64,000 nucleotides of DNA from NCBI GenBank assembly GCA_023653785.1, contig JAMKCH010051326.1, forward strand, positions 1-64,000. Reading direction: 5' to 3'. The notes below the pieces were generated by a model. That model did not search any database, was not told where the DNA came from, and saw only the letters and a list, made by a program, of their open reading frames with translations. Shown piece after piece: positions 37,229-49,182 of the stretch; the stretch's first letter is position 1, and every line of letters begins with the position of its first letter. The position numbers were made by a program, and so were the translations under genes. This DNA is from Ophioderma brevispina (lineage: Eukaryota > Echinodermata > Ophiuroidea > Amphilepidida > Ophiodermatidae).

Positions 37229-37583
37229 AGTCTGACTCAGAGATTTCGAAATATTTATTTTTTGTGTGTAATAATGAAAAATAGTCAACTAGACTAAGAT
37301 AAACCTCAAAATTGCACCATTCAGAAATTTGAGATTAATCGGAGTTTTCGTTTTGATGCATAAACATTTATGTGTATATATACTCCATAGGATACTGTTA
37401 TAACAAAAATCCGGATCCGGAATTTATAACAAATTGTGATTTTTCTATAATATGAAGGAATTCGATTTAAGCTTAGCAATTTCACACAGTGATTAGTTAT
37501 ATGGACAAGCATTATGGAACATCAAAAAACACTATTTTTTTTGGAAATTGAGGCGCCCTCCTCCGGACATCTCTGAGTCGGCC
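37229..37583 (+). mobile_element. MITE family 1, copy 5
   Basis: AGTCTGACTCAGAGATTTCG at the left and CATCTCTGAGTCGGCC at the right; TTAA at 37584-37587 on the right, decayed to TTCA on the left. The core AATCCGGATCCGGAATTT is intact, in the same orientation as copies 3 and 4. Confidence 0.85.
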
Positions 37584-38950
37584 TTAAAATAATACTGGCT
37601 AACGGGTTTCGTATAGGCCCTACCCTAAAATTCCAGGAGCGACCCCTGCCCTTATGTTACGGGGAAAGTGCTCCTAGACTCTAAACAACACAAATAAACC
37701 TACCGCTACCTCTCTTTTTTGCGGTTGGATCGGTCAGGTTGCTAGTTATTTTCCTCTAAGGAAGTACGGGATCTGTTGTTAAAATGGTATCAGTTGGGAG
37801 TACCATTAGTAAAGCAAGGTCCCGCAATCATTCCCAGAATGCATCGCAAAAGTGAACCTAATTACATCACACAGCAGGTGTCTCGCAGATTTGGGCCCGA
37901 TCCATCCTATCTCTCCTTACCCCCCCCCCCCCCACCACACCCTCCCTGCTTAACTGGGGAACCCGTAGATGAACATGTGCCTGAAACTATACGCGATAGG
38001 ACCGTTTCACATACAAGTAATGTTATATTAGAAAGGATAGAGTAATGTCATTTGGATGTAATTTGTCAGGGAGCAGCCAGTATTTTAGGGGGTGCTGTAC
38101 TGATTTTGGATTTGTGGATTTGTCATATCTGAAAGGCATGTGACACAGGAGGATAAGCTTTTAAACGGGTCGATACATATCATGTCCAAAAAGCTCAAAA
38201 TGAATTTTTCGCATGGATTTGGAGAGGAGTAAATGGAGATGGGTTGTCAGGTAGTACTTCCAAACCCAGGGGTATCTGGTGACAAAGGCACTGAAAAAAA
38301 GGGTCTTGGGTGAGAGACAGCAAAATTGCCCCAAATAGGGTCTGGGGTGGAGATTTTTACCAAAATTTTCCCCTCAAATAGAGGGCTTTGGGTGACAGTG
38401 GATTTTTTTTTTTTAAATGGGGTTTTTTTTTTTAATTTTCAAAAAGTAATGGTCACTGGGTGATAACGATGCTGAAAAACGGGGTCTTAACAGCGTACAT
38501 ACGTATCACTTCAAAGAGGGATTCCCCCTCCCCGGGAGGGAATTGGCGAAAGGACCCTTTGTTCTAGAATGTTTCACCGAATCCGGGGTAGCCAGTGTGA
38601 AGTAAAATTAACGCAGTAATCAAACTTGACACCGTACCTAACCCCGAACCTTTTACTCTTATCTAAACCCTAACTTATCGTGGACTGCCTTGCCTGTGCG
38701 CGGCAAGCAGGGTTTATTATATGATTTTTTTTCAGCTTTACCCCTCCGATTTAATCAAATGGTCAGAAAACTAATATTCTTTTAATTACTGACAAATTTT
38801 TCAGCAATTTTGAATTGAGTTGACCCTACGTGATTCTCGTGCACAAAGTGTTAAGTTTGCGTTAATACACGATGAATAAAACCTTATCCGAGATAATAAA
38901 TTCGTGTGTTTTCTTTAAATTGATTAGAAGCTGTTCATGTTTGTTCTTAA
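37584..38950. other. Unassigned DNA with a C15 run
   Basis: An 89-codon frame (37776-38045) includes a proline run coded by the C tract near 37920 and is not a recognisable protein. Short CCCTAA-like words occur near 38637-38670. Confidence 0.4.
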
Positions 38951-39158
38951 CCCCCTGAGGTCTAACGGCCGATTTTATTGGTTGTACACTGGGTTATATG
39001 ATGTATTTAGCCAATCAGAGACATGGTAAGAAAAGCTCAAAGGTTTGTATAGATATTTAGAAGGTCTGTTTTCATTGGTTACTCAGATGTTCTTTCAGGT
39101 TATATCATGTAATGAGCCATTCAGATGTACCGTAAGAAAGGTGATAGACCTCAGGGGG
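38951..39158. mobile_element. piggyBac-like MITE
   Basis: CCCCCTGAGGTCTA at the left and TAGACCTCAGGGGG at the right are perfect inverted repeats flanked by TTAA (38947-38950, 39159-39162). CCC...GGG termini with a TTAA target are the piggyBac signature. The 208-bp interior holds two diverged copies of a GTTATAT(G/C)ATGTA...AGCCA...GTAAGAAA block. Confidence 0.85.
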
Positions 39159-40058
39159 TTAATTTACTCGGAAGTTTTATATCCATAAGTTTAGTTACAA
39201 CAAAATACTCGTTACTAAGACTTAAACATGTTAAATGAAAATACATTTCAACATCGCGTATTGAAGAAACAGACAATGTGAGATATTAACTGGAGCCCCA
39301 AATCATCTTCTACATTTTATGAAATATGACGTCATAATCGATAATTTCAATCAAATGCATTCACTTGTCCCTGGCCTTGACCATGCATCGTTTAAAGTCA
39401 AGTTCTTTAATAAGTGACAAACAAGGCATCTTTTGATGTGATTGTTGAAGCTTGTGAGAAATGAAGTGATGGCATTAGTAATGTTGGTAAATCAATACCT
39501 TTAGCACAATGAAAACAACGGCATGCCCTAACCTATAAATTGACAACATTGTTGGATGAATGCAACAAAACATGCAACATAGCTGCCCTTTGTATAGCTG
39601 CCCTGTGTGAGATATCAACCTCGTGAGAAATCCATGTTAAGTTGGATTTATTTTCATTTCGAGCTTATTACGCGTACGATGTCCGTCAGATTGATCTGGA
39701 CAACATTATCAAAAAATGTTTCCTTTATTAGTAAAACATCGATATTCTGTTGTAGTTCCACTATTGAAGCAATATTTGGAATTGCATAAAAATTAACCTT
39801 TATTATAGGAGCATTTCCTGATTCATGTCTCTCTTTGATATGTTTTGTTCTTGTGTTTTTCGTTGTTATGGAAATCAAATGAATGAATATACAACCTCGT
39901 CCCCCCGACTTACCTAAAAAGGTGATATTTTTTTAATAATATCTGAACCGTTGGTCTAAGTAGGCCTATAATATGCTTGCCTAATCTTACGCGCCTATTC
40001 GAATAGGCTTACTCTAAAAGAAATTCGTAATTTTGTATTTTCTGTCCGTAATACAACG
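39159..40058. other. Unassigned DNA
   Basis: Only 60-74 codon frames on opposite strands; nothing recognised. Confidence 0.45.
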
Positions 40059-40222
40059 CAGGCTAACAGATAGCCGTAAACAGCCATGGTCGATCCCCAC
40101 AGGCTACCAGATAGCCGTGAACAGCCAAAATTTGGCACAGCAGGCTACGAGACAGCGTGAACAGCCATTATGGGGCCCTGCCAGGCGAATAGACAGCAAC
40201 AAGCCAATCATGTCTGTTCCTT
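40059..40222 (+). repeat. Minisatellite, 41-bp period, four units
   Basis: CAGGCTA(C/A)(C/G)AGA-AGCCGTGAACAGCCA-type units begin at 40059, 40100, 40141 and 40182, exactly 41 bp apart. A fifth diverged unit (GAGGCTACCCGATGCC) lies near 40420. The 77-codon frame here is a by-product of the repeat. Confidence 0.8.
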
Positions 40223-40639
40223 TCTATCTGGTAGCATGCAGGACCCAACCATGGTTGTTCACGTAACCAACACATAAACTTGGTGAAGATCATCCACAGT
40301 CAGTCTCAGTTGCACAAATTGGGTCACAGTTTAAATACGTGTTTGCTTGCAAATGAAATCTTCACAACATTTTAGGTGGTCGTTTACCGCGAACAGTCAT
40401 GATTGGGCATTGGGCCAGCAGAGGCTACCCGATGCCCTAACAGCCATGATTGGTTTCCTTTTACGCAGACACCCAATATTCATTGCAATTTAACCCATAC
40501 TTGTTCAAGATCAGGTCTGCTATTATGTATTACACAATTTCACACCATTAAATTCTTCGTTGTCTTTGTGAGAGTAGTTTTTATTTGATTTTGAATCTTG
40601 CTCAGAGTGGTGGTTCAACAGTGACACAAATATATTTGA

Positions 40640-41870
40640 CTTCATTGCAATCTTCTTTCTTCTTCTTGCTTATGAGGCAGCAGCTTAATATGTTGTAAAG
40701 CCTTGGAGCCAACTCCTGGTTGGTTGGGTTTGAGAAATCTGTGTCCCCCGGTGGACGAAAGTTAGGACACTCATTGAGAATGTGGATCCGCAGTCTGTGA
40801 TGGAGAACACATTGTCAGGGCTGGCGATGGCCGCAGTCCCATCGGTGCATATTGTTTTGAAGCGACCGACTCCTGCATGTGCGAATCTGGTTTAATGTGA
40901 CCCATTCCTTTCGTGGGAGATGCTATACCAGGTGGTATTTCTGTCTAAGGTGTAATAGAGAGTTGATCTGGTCTTGGGGTATCTAGCCAGGCAGTATTCC
41001 ATGTCTGTAAGATGTTGAAAGGGGAACTGGAAGTTAGCAGCGTGTCGCAGAAAGGTCGGCGAGAGCGCAGTCTCTTCCTACCGAGTTTGTGTGATTCTTT
41101 GACAGTGTTATGCAGCAGCCGGGTGCTTGTTGTCCAGCAGGGTCTTATTCCTAGTTTATGCGTGTGGTTTTCTCTCCGAAGAACTGCAGGTGCAATGCCT
41201 GAAGCACTGGTAGGAATTCAGACGAAGTAGGACGGAGGCAGCCAGTGATTGTTCTCAAGGTCTCGTTGAGTACAGTCTCAAGCTTCTTTGTGTGAGAGCT
41301 GTTGCACATGGCGGGGGCGGGCATATTCAGCGTGCTGTAGACCAGAGCCAAGCAGTGGTGCGTAGGGCGTTGGGCTGGCACCCCTGAGATCCAGCAAGTC
41401 GACACAGGAGGTTATTCCTTCAAGATACCTTGGCGCATAAGGACTCAAGGTGCTGCCGGTAATTAAGCTGCCGGCAAGCTTCACTCCCAAGTAGGTTTGT
41501 GTAGGATTTATGGCAGAGGCGCTCATTGAAGTTAATTTGAAGCTGGCGATGAGCCTCTTTGGTGTTGATGTGGAAGGCAGTATCGGTGGTCTTGGCTTCG
41601 CCTCAGCTTCAGTCTCCATGTCTTGAGATTATGCTGCAAGTAGGGCCATGTCTGTAATACTGTGCTCTCCACTTCTGTCCAGTTTCTGTCCTAGTGGAGG
41701 AGTGCAAGATCGGCGGCGTAGCCATCTTGTCTAGATGTTGTTTGATGTAAGTGTCGCTGATATACAAGTTGAACAGCATAGGAGCCATGTACAGATCATT
41801 GTGGTACTCCGTTCCTCAACGACGCAGACGACTACTCTGGTCTGCCCATCACTGGTCTTGAAAATCATCA
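40640..41870 (-). pseudogene. 5'-truncated non-LTR retrotransposon (RT C-terminal half)
   Basis: Reading the minus strand there are, in order: APMLFNLYISD, the stretch that follows the GxPQG motif of LINE reverse transcriptases; then WRLKLxxAKTTDTAFHxN; then a YLGV thumb motif with YRQHLESL and a RNNLLCRLAGS block; then VYST and HTKKLETVLNETLRTITGC. The 3' part ends in ISKKKK just before an AAG-rich tail near 40650. The catalytic-box region is garbled and at least three frame changes are needed, so it is inactive. The clade is not assigned. Confidence 0.75.
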
Positions 41871-43239
41871 TGTATAATCTATTGACTTACAAAAAAAAAG
41901 CAAATAAGATAACATAAAAACATCTGAAGCAAAATCTTAAATCCTCACACGACGTGCTTTTTAAAAACCATCGGATTTTTCAGTTACTTTTAATTTTTTT
42001 AAATAAAAACTTCCTAATGTACCATTTTAGACAGCTGGTACAGAGAGTCCGATTTGCAACAAGAACTCCGCTTTCTGATCTATTCGACGAGTCAACTCAC
42101 CTATTTGTTAAAGAACGAACAATGTCGATTGTATACACATAAATTATTATGCAAACATTTACCAACAATTGGTCTCAGTGTTCACCAAATGCTCTCTAAA
42201 TTTCTTAGGTTAAAAACTAATCTAATTTGAGCGCTATCAGGGACAAATCTGTTTAGATTAAATTTAAATCATTGAAATACATTGAAATATAAATCTAATA
42301 GATTAACAATTTTAATCAAAATTTAGATTTGTCCTCCGATTTAATCTAGAAATTTATAGAGTGAGTCAACATTCATAAGTGCGTTAGCAAGTTGAATATA
42401 CTACGTTGAATCAAAAAAAAATGTGCAAGGATTAAAGATTATCTTGACCTTAATGCAATCAGCCTAGTAATCATAGATTTGTTGTTGTTTTTATAAACAC
42501 ATCTAATATACTTCCACTGTTGACAAAATTAAAAAAATCGATTGAAATAATAAGCCTGATATGACCAAATTGTAGCACAACCCTTTTCGCCATTCCTATG
42601 GGTTTGCACAACACATTAACTTGGGTTTTGTGAGAACGTACAATTCAATGATCATGATGCCTTTGTCACTTAAATGCTACATTTTCTTGATTATTTCAAC
42701 TACGGATTAATCAATGAATTGATTTATACCAATGTGCCAACAGATATGACGATCCAAACACCCATTCACCTGTTTGCAGAGCAAGAAAACTAGTCTTCCC
42801 ATTGGTTAGGATATTGCAAAAGAGTTTAGTCCCTTGGCATCACTTGTTCTACCTGGATTACAGTAGTAGTGGTTGAAACTTTTTCATTTACACCCTCGGA
42901 TTACTTGGGTTAGATTTTTGTGTGAACATTAAATTCTTTTTGAAGATCAAGGAAAGCGAGTATGGCTATTCATAGATCAATTAAACAAAATAGCATGGGT
43001 CATCGATTACTTTCATAATGCTATGCCCCTTATATCGTACATTGACGTATTTGCTTAACGTGTTAAATCCCATTGGATGAAGGGAAAAGGGTGGTGCTTA
43101 CAAAAAAGTGGTCATATCTGGCTTATTTTTTAATCGTTTTCTTTATTTTTTCAACATTTCGAATTAATACTTTAGATTTGCTTTATTGAAAAACCAAATC
43201 TATGATTCAGTGATCCTGACAAGATCAAGGTCTCTGCAA
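41871..43239. other. Unassigned DNA with one imperfect palindrome
   Basis: GGACAAATCT at 42241-42250 is answered by AGATTTGTCC near 42326-42335, inside a wider AT-rich hairpin of about 100 bp. No gene was recognised upstream of the ceramidase-like fragment. Confidence 0.45.
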
Positions 43240-43550
43240 ACCGTTGCACAATGTTGTTTTGATGTCACGTAGTATCGGCACAAATTTAAGTGTTGGTTTA
43301 TATATTTCCTACCCAGCCTGTTTTTGCTCTATAATTAGTAGGTTTGCATTCAAATTTGGTTCAGTTCACCAAATGTGGCATATTCTAATTGGGGTTGCTT
43401 CATTTCATTTCACAAAGAAACATGGATTGTGTTTATATGAACCAGCGTTTGACAGTATTTTTGTTTTGTGTAGGACGAGACTGTGTGCTATTATTGATTA
43501 ACGTCAAGGAACCTATATACATGCCTTATGTGTGGTCAACCAATTTAGGA
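43240..43550 (+). pseudogene. Alkaline ceramidase-like C-terminal fragment (ACER2/3 type)
   Basis: Frame 43244-43501 encodes a hydrophobic stretch followed by FCSIISRFAFKFGSVHQMWH and then ILIGVASF. HQMWH (43367-43381) is an H-x3-H followed by IL, as in the last transmembrane region of alkaline ceramidases, where these two histidines bind the catalytic zinc. These enzymes hydrolyse ceramide to sphingosine in ER/Golgi membranes. The upstream spacing (IS...FC...S.F.F......H.MWHILI) also fits ACER2. The expected FWP/PYV C-terminus is not in this frame, although MPYVW appears in the next frame near 43520, so a frameshift or exon boundary lies near 43390-43430. A possible splice acceptor, CTCTATAATTAG, precedes 43340. 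No other exons were found. It may be a relic, or a true exon damaged by assembly errors. Confidence 0.45.
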
Positions 43551-45242
43551 AGAAGATTGAACGTCTATGTTGTATTTTACACAAAACAGACCACAGGTTA
43601 ACGATATCCTACCCTCTTACATGATATTTATCATGAGATTCTACATCGGGTTCGAATAATACTTTCATGTTCTTATACAATGGTCGCTATGGAGAACGGG
43701 TGATTTTTGCATTCATAATCCCGAATACAACGTAATATGGTATTATCGCTAGTTTCCATGACAACATTTCTGGCTAAAACAGAAAAAAGAAATAGCGTAA
43801 ACTAAATTTTGTTAGGGACTCGTGCAACTATCATGAAATTGACCTATATCGAACGTCGCCATCAACATCGACATCGCCACGATAGTCTCTCGCTCTTTTC
43901 TTTTCCTATTTATTTCTTCTTGTTTTCCTTTTGGTTGGTTTTTTTTTTTTTTTAATGTTTTTATTTATTTGCCTTTTTTTAATTCTTTGTGTTAATTTTT
44001 TCTTTTACGTTTTTATTTCTGAAGTCTTCTTTCTTAATACCAGTTGCTGTTTAAATATCAGAGTCCTCTAAACATTATTTTATATCGGTCCGCAGAGACT
44101 ACATCCCCTTCGAAAACAGTTTATTTTTGATTTTCACTAATATTCTGTCTGTTTTTTTGTTTGTTTGTTTTTTTACTTTTTGTTGTTTGTCGTTTTCAAA
44201 TAATCAATAACACTTTAAAATGTGTATAACAGTTAAATCTCACGATAGGTTTTTTAACCTAAAACCATTTTACCGAAAATGACTAATGGTGCGCGGGGAC
44301 TAACAGTTACATATCGCTGTTATTTATAGAATGCATTTACCAGACACTGTGTTTGGACTGCCCATCTTGTCTAAAGCATTCGTACAATTCAACCACAAGA
44401 CGCGCTATTACCCTCACTGGCCACAGATTGTACCCCTTAACTGTTTACATCTATATCCCGTAATGATCAATTAGTACATATTGCTTCCATTGGTTAAGTG
44501 CTTACACAGTTAATATTATATACTTCAGACAGAATGGTTCACCCAAAAGACTTGATACTAGCCACACACGGGAGTACGCTATTTATATTGCTAATAATTC
44601 ATGAACAAATATTTGTTATTGCGAGTACGAACTCGAGAGGCTTGTGGGCTTTTTTGGGCTTTTTTGTATGATTTGGCTGACTTTTTAGAATATTTTATAT
44701 TGTCTACTCATAGGTGTTGCGAGCGATATTTTTATAAACCTTCAAGGATGTGCTTTGACATTTAGTCGGGAGTGAAGTTACGTACTAATGCAATTTTGAT
44801 TGCTGAAAGTCATAGACTGGGCTGTGGGGCTAGTCCTAAGTTTGAGGTTCAACAGGTACATAGGTCACTAAGGGATTCACTTACCAAAATAATCAATAAA
44901 GTTATGAAATGATTCTTGACTTCCAAAGGGGTCAAAATCAATAGGTGAGTGACGCGGCTTACATAGTAAATCAACCCACCGCAGTTCAAATAGGTCAAAG
45001 TATACAAAATCGTTGCTAACAGGGTCAAATTTGCACAAGATTCCGAAAGGGTGCAGTTTGCTATATCTAGATGTCCCAGTATTAATAGGACTTGCCAAAC
45101 CTATTGTCTATGTGGCCATTGAATCATATTTACATCATAGTATTAAATATGTCTCTTTTACTATAGCAACTAAACCTTCAAGGTGAATATAATGAGGATC
45201 TGTTTATTTTTTAAAATTGAAGCATTCTTTGATCTATTTGAT
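43551..45242. other. Unassigned DNA, T-rich near 43880-44220
   Basis: Long T and TTTG runs are present. The 73-codon minus-strand frame at 44877-45098 is not recognised. Confidence 0.45.
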
Positions 45243-45475
45243 TTATATCTTGTAAGTTATGCAACTACGGATAAACGCCACATTGGACTTATATCTTGTT
45301 ATTAGGCAACTACGGATACGCCACCATTTGATTATATCTTGTACAGTTAGGCAACTACGGATGACGCCACCTATTGACTTATATCTTGTGAAGGTTAGGC
45401 AATACGGATTGGGTTTACGCCACCATTGACTTATATCTTGTAAGTTAGGCAACTACGGATACGCCACATTGACTT
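45243..45475 (+). repeat. Tandem array, ~46-bp unit, five copies
   Basis: Units beginning TTATATCTTG and continuing AAGTTAGGCAACTACGGATA then CGCCA start at 45243, 45289, 45332, 45379 and 45431. Spacing varies from 43 to 52 bp through indels. The GGCAACTACGGAT core is the most conserved part. Confidence 0.85.
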
Positions 45476-47520
45476 TTTAATTCTTTGGGACTGGAGGAAG
45501 GACTTTGTGACAATTTCATAACTTTATTGTTCAGAAAGAAATTTTAATCCTTATTGTGCACTCTTTGGATTCTTCACTGACATTCTGGCCTATAACGTTT
45601 GACCGCTTCTCTCCAAGTTCTACACCGACTAAGTAAGGAGTAAAGCGGAGTCATTCGTGTGGATTTCGCACGCACAGAAAAAGTTATGTAGAAATAACAC
45701 AAGGTGATATTTCAGCAAATGACCTCCAAATTAATACGTATTACCGCATTCCGACAAATCAGACTGGTCGTTTAAAGTATGGACATAAGGCCAAGAAAAA
45801 AACAAGTTTGTATCAGAGGGGTCTTTGGGCATTATTTTTTTTTTAATTATAATTCTGAATTTCTTGCATGAAATTTTCTTTTAAAAATTTTCAGAAAAAA
45901 ATGAAAAAATTGGCCAAAAAGCAATTTTTTTTTAAAAAAAAACACGCATTTCGTAATTAAGCATTTTTCTAAAAACAAAAAAGGGCATTTCGCATTTGCA
46001 TTTTTACATTCTTCTGATACGACTTTTTTTCCAATCTTTTAATTTTTTTCTTGTGCATTTGTCGGCTTCAGCCCGATAAGCGAAATGATTGTGACGGTTT
46101 CCTGTTGGCAGCATAATAAGATAGGCAACCTCGTTTTGAGACTGTTTACGGCAAAAATCTGATTATTATTGTGCAAGATGGTCTTTAAACCCTCGTCACC
46201 TGAGCCCTTTTTTTGTAACAAAACGCCCGCTTCCTGCAAATTTTTGTACCAAAGGATCGCTTTAGAGTTTCTTCTTTCTAATTGGTACCAAATAAGTACT
46301 AACCTCCCCATTATGAGCTCACCATGACTTCCCATATGTTGAAGAAAGTACGAAAATATAAATTGATATTCCCCGCAATTTTCGCGACTCAAACACTTAT
46401 TATAGCTCAAAATGCTGTCCATTATTATAAAACTAGTGCATTTTACCATCAAGTAGAGTCAAAAACCGCATGAAAATCTGATTTTCCTAACCTTTTTGGG
46501 CTAAAAATTGAATTTTTCACTGTGTGTGTCTAATTGGAAATGGCAGTTTTTGCTGACATGCAAAATTTTTGACTTCTTGTGACGTAATGCTAGGCATGGT
46601 GGTTAACTCGTTTTGGTATCATGGAAAGAGGCGGACCATATCTATCTATTGGTACCAAAATCCCGTGTCTGTTGATGTTCCTGTGTTGTTTTAGGCATGT
46701 TGGTACTTCCTTCCGAAGGGTAGGTTGTTACCCCCCCACCCCCCCAACATCCATCACTTTGGTATCACCCTGTATCCTTCCTATACCACCCCCGTTGGAT
46801 GTTTTGGTTTTTATGGATTAAAAGGAGCGGAACATGTCAATAGACCATACATTCAATAATTTTGCACCAAAAAAGGGGTTTGCAAGCCTGGAAAAACTGA
46901 GGTGGGGTGGAGGGTTAAACAAGAACCGAAATACTCCATGTGCACGTTTTGCAGTAATTTGTGCATGTGTTGTAGGTATACATATATGCGTGCATTTTTG
47001 TATTGGTTGTAAGCGTAAATGCTTTCCTTCTTCACGCTGTTTCACTTCTTTTTTATCATTTTTTTCATTTTGTAGACGTTCGAGGATGGTAATGTTGTGC
47101 GGATACATCAGGCAATGAACACACTGTTACAATCCACATGACCATACTGGTCAGCTATCCAACTCGGCAATGCCACCGCAACATCTAGCACCGCCACCTC
47201 TGCTACCACCGCGCCTCCACAACCCACGTCCAAAAGGCTCCGTCGAGCATCTTTGACATTGCGTTAGAGATGGGTCAACGAAGAGACCTATACAGCAGAC
47301 AAAGGTAGGCCTAGCTTTCTTTTCTGGATTCCAGAATCTGATTTTCCTCAAGCAGACACGCCCCAGCCCTCCTCAATGCACTTTGTTTTTGATTGGGGTG
47401 TAACTTAGGATCACCTATTGCCGACAACCGTCGTGTGCCGACACAAGGCAAAACATAAACATGGTAGATGACTGTGTCTGTGTGCATGTTATTAAACGTT
47501 GTTTGAACAATTTTGTACAG
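45476..47520. other. Unassigned DNA containing the longest frame of the window
   Basis: A 137-codon minus-strand frame at 46039-46452 matches no family I recognise and shows no signal peptide or domain motif. A pair of overlapping opposite frames at 46818-47118 looks like chance. Confidence 0.35.
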
Positions 47521-47727
47521 TAGGATGCAAGATCAAACTAAAATAGCAAAATTGTTTCCGAAGATGGATACAATGAGCGCGCCATTAACGGCATGGGGAC
47601 GTCAATTTTGTTCGAGAGACTTTTCAGACTTCAGGTGGTCGAAATATATGCGCATTGATAATGAGCAATCCAGGATGGTTCGTAGCTTATTGGACGATGA
47701 AAACAGAATTCAAATCAGACGTTCCGG
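47521..47727 (+). CDS. Weak exon candidate, unknown product
   Basis: A 207-bp stretch lies between an acceptor-like TTTTGTACAG and a donor-like CCGGTATGC. The frame from ATG 47525 gives a hydrophilic, arginine-rich peptide (MQDQTKIAKLFPKMD at the N-terminal end, RSLLDDENRIQIRR at the C-terminal end). It resembles no domain I know. A second candidate follows at 47917-48063 behind a good acceptor (CTCATTCAATGCAG), but the two are not in the same frame if joined at these sites. It could be a non-coding exon or chance. Confidence 0.2.
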
Positions 47728-48267
47728 TATGCGAGTTGGTGGTGTTGTTTTGTGTTAGTAACTTGACGCAATGTCAATCCTAGAACTTGAGGTTCCAAAA
47801 ACGTACTCCCCAATAATCGGAGATATTGCGCGATATAATTTGACTAGCGAGATGTACTGTTTTGTGCGGTGTCACTTTGGTCAATGCTGTTGAACACACT
47901 TTCTCATTCAATGCAGGGGGACATTTGCGTTTACTACGTTGCCATTGCCAATATGCATGGCTATTTTTACGGCAGTGGAACCAAGTTTGAATTGGGAAAA
48001 TGCAATGAGAGTATTGATTGCTGTTCATTAATTATATGCGCGGAACTGCGATTTTGGATTTAGAATGGTCAGTTGCGGCGCGGCGTGGTCAAAGCCATGG
48101 TTTGCACTGGCACGTACAAGGTACACCCAAAATTACTGTATATGATTCAGTTGTGTGTTAGACTGCAACGCGTTTCGTTTAAACTTAGGTCGGTCAGTCA
48201 TGGCTGATCGAGCGCATATAAATAGCCGAAAGGCTTCTGGTTATTTACATAAATAGGAATTGTATCA

Positions 48268-48477
48268 ACTATGAGTTACATACACTCAGCCAACCAAATA
48301 CACAGTTCAGTGGATTGTAATAGTACATACATTGACAGGCTTGAATTGACCTTGGTGTGATTAGGTATCATATATCATACCCAAAAACCAGGGGTGTATT
48401 TTCAAAATATAATTTGGTAAATTGAAAGTACTGAACTTTGACAAGGGAGTTGAGTTGAGTTTTACTAGCTCATAGTG
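48268..48477 (-). mobile_element. Dispersed repeat family 5, copy 2, with inverted ends
   Basis: It is reversed relative to the copies at 34352 and 53460. Its ends are ACTATGAGTTACATAC on the left and CTAGCTCATAGTG on the right, giving a terminal inverted repeat of about 9-12 bp. The interior carries GGTATCATATATCATACCCA and CCAGGGGTGTATTTTC. About 210 bp; MITE-like. Confidence 0.7.
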
Positions 48478-49182
48478 ACTTACACATGCAGCCGCGAAGT
48501 GCCGTATGTGACTAGAGTCAGTGAATTAGTGTAATTTACCGCATGCGTGAAAACCCTTACAGCTTATAGACTAGGTTATTTGTTTGGAGATGTGGGATGA
48601 AGACAGATGTCGCAACTTTAACACCCACTTCCCCTAAAAGACAGTGTGGGAATCTACTAAATCCACAAACAGTAATTTTCTTGTTACGTTAAACAAACAT
48701 AACACCGGCCTCGATTTCGGTCGAAGTTGAGTGCTTTCCATTGCGGTATTGCACAATTGTTGTAGTAATTTTTTCTTTTGTTTGTTTGTATGTTATTTTT
48801 TTTTAAGCACGGGCGACTTTTATGAAAAATATTGAAAATCCCTCTTTACGCACTCGTACGGTTGCCCTCGGTATAGATGTTAGGTTTATGGTTAGGTTTA
48901 TCGATAACTTTAATGATCCGGTGTGTCATGGTTACTGGCGGTATTCCCGTACGTACCTAGAGGAAAATGTAGCAATCTGACAATCACAGCAAAAGGTGAG
49001 GAAGCGTTTATTGTGTAGTTTGATCTAGGAGCACTTTCCAGTAAAAAACAAGGCAAGGGTCCACTCCGAGATTTTTGAAAAGTGCGCAAAAAAATGCATT
49101 CCGGATTACGGGTATACTTGCTATAAGAATTGTTCAGAAGTTATGAACTCTAAAGATTCCATCAGAGTTATTTATCTCTTAA
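48478..49182. other. Unassigned DNA
   Basis: Short frames only; GGTTTATGGTTAGGTTTATC near 48891-48901 is a small direct repeat. Confidence 0.45.

Noticed and set aside
45243..45475. CRISPR-like array
   Set aside because: The repeats are adjacent with no unique spacers, and the surrounding DNA is animal-like; it is a simple tandem repeat.
46039..46452. 137-codon minus-strand frame as a gene
   Set aside because: No recognisable domain, no convincing splice or start context; length is possible by chance in 64 kb. Kept only as a note.
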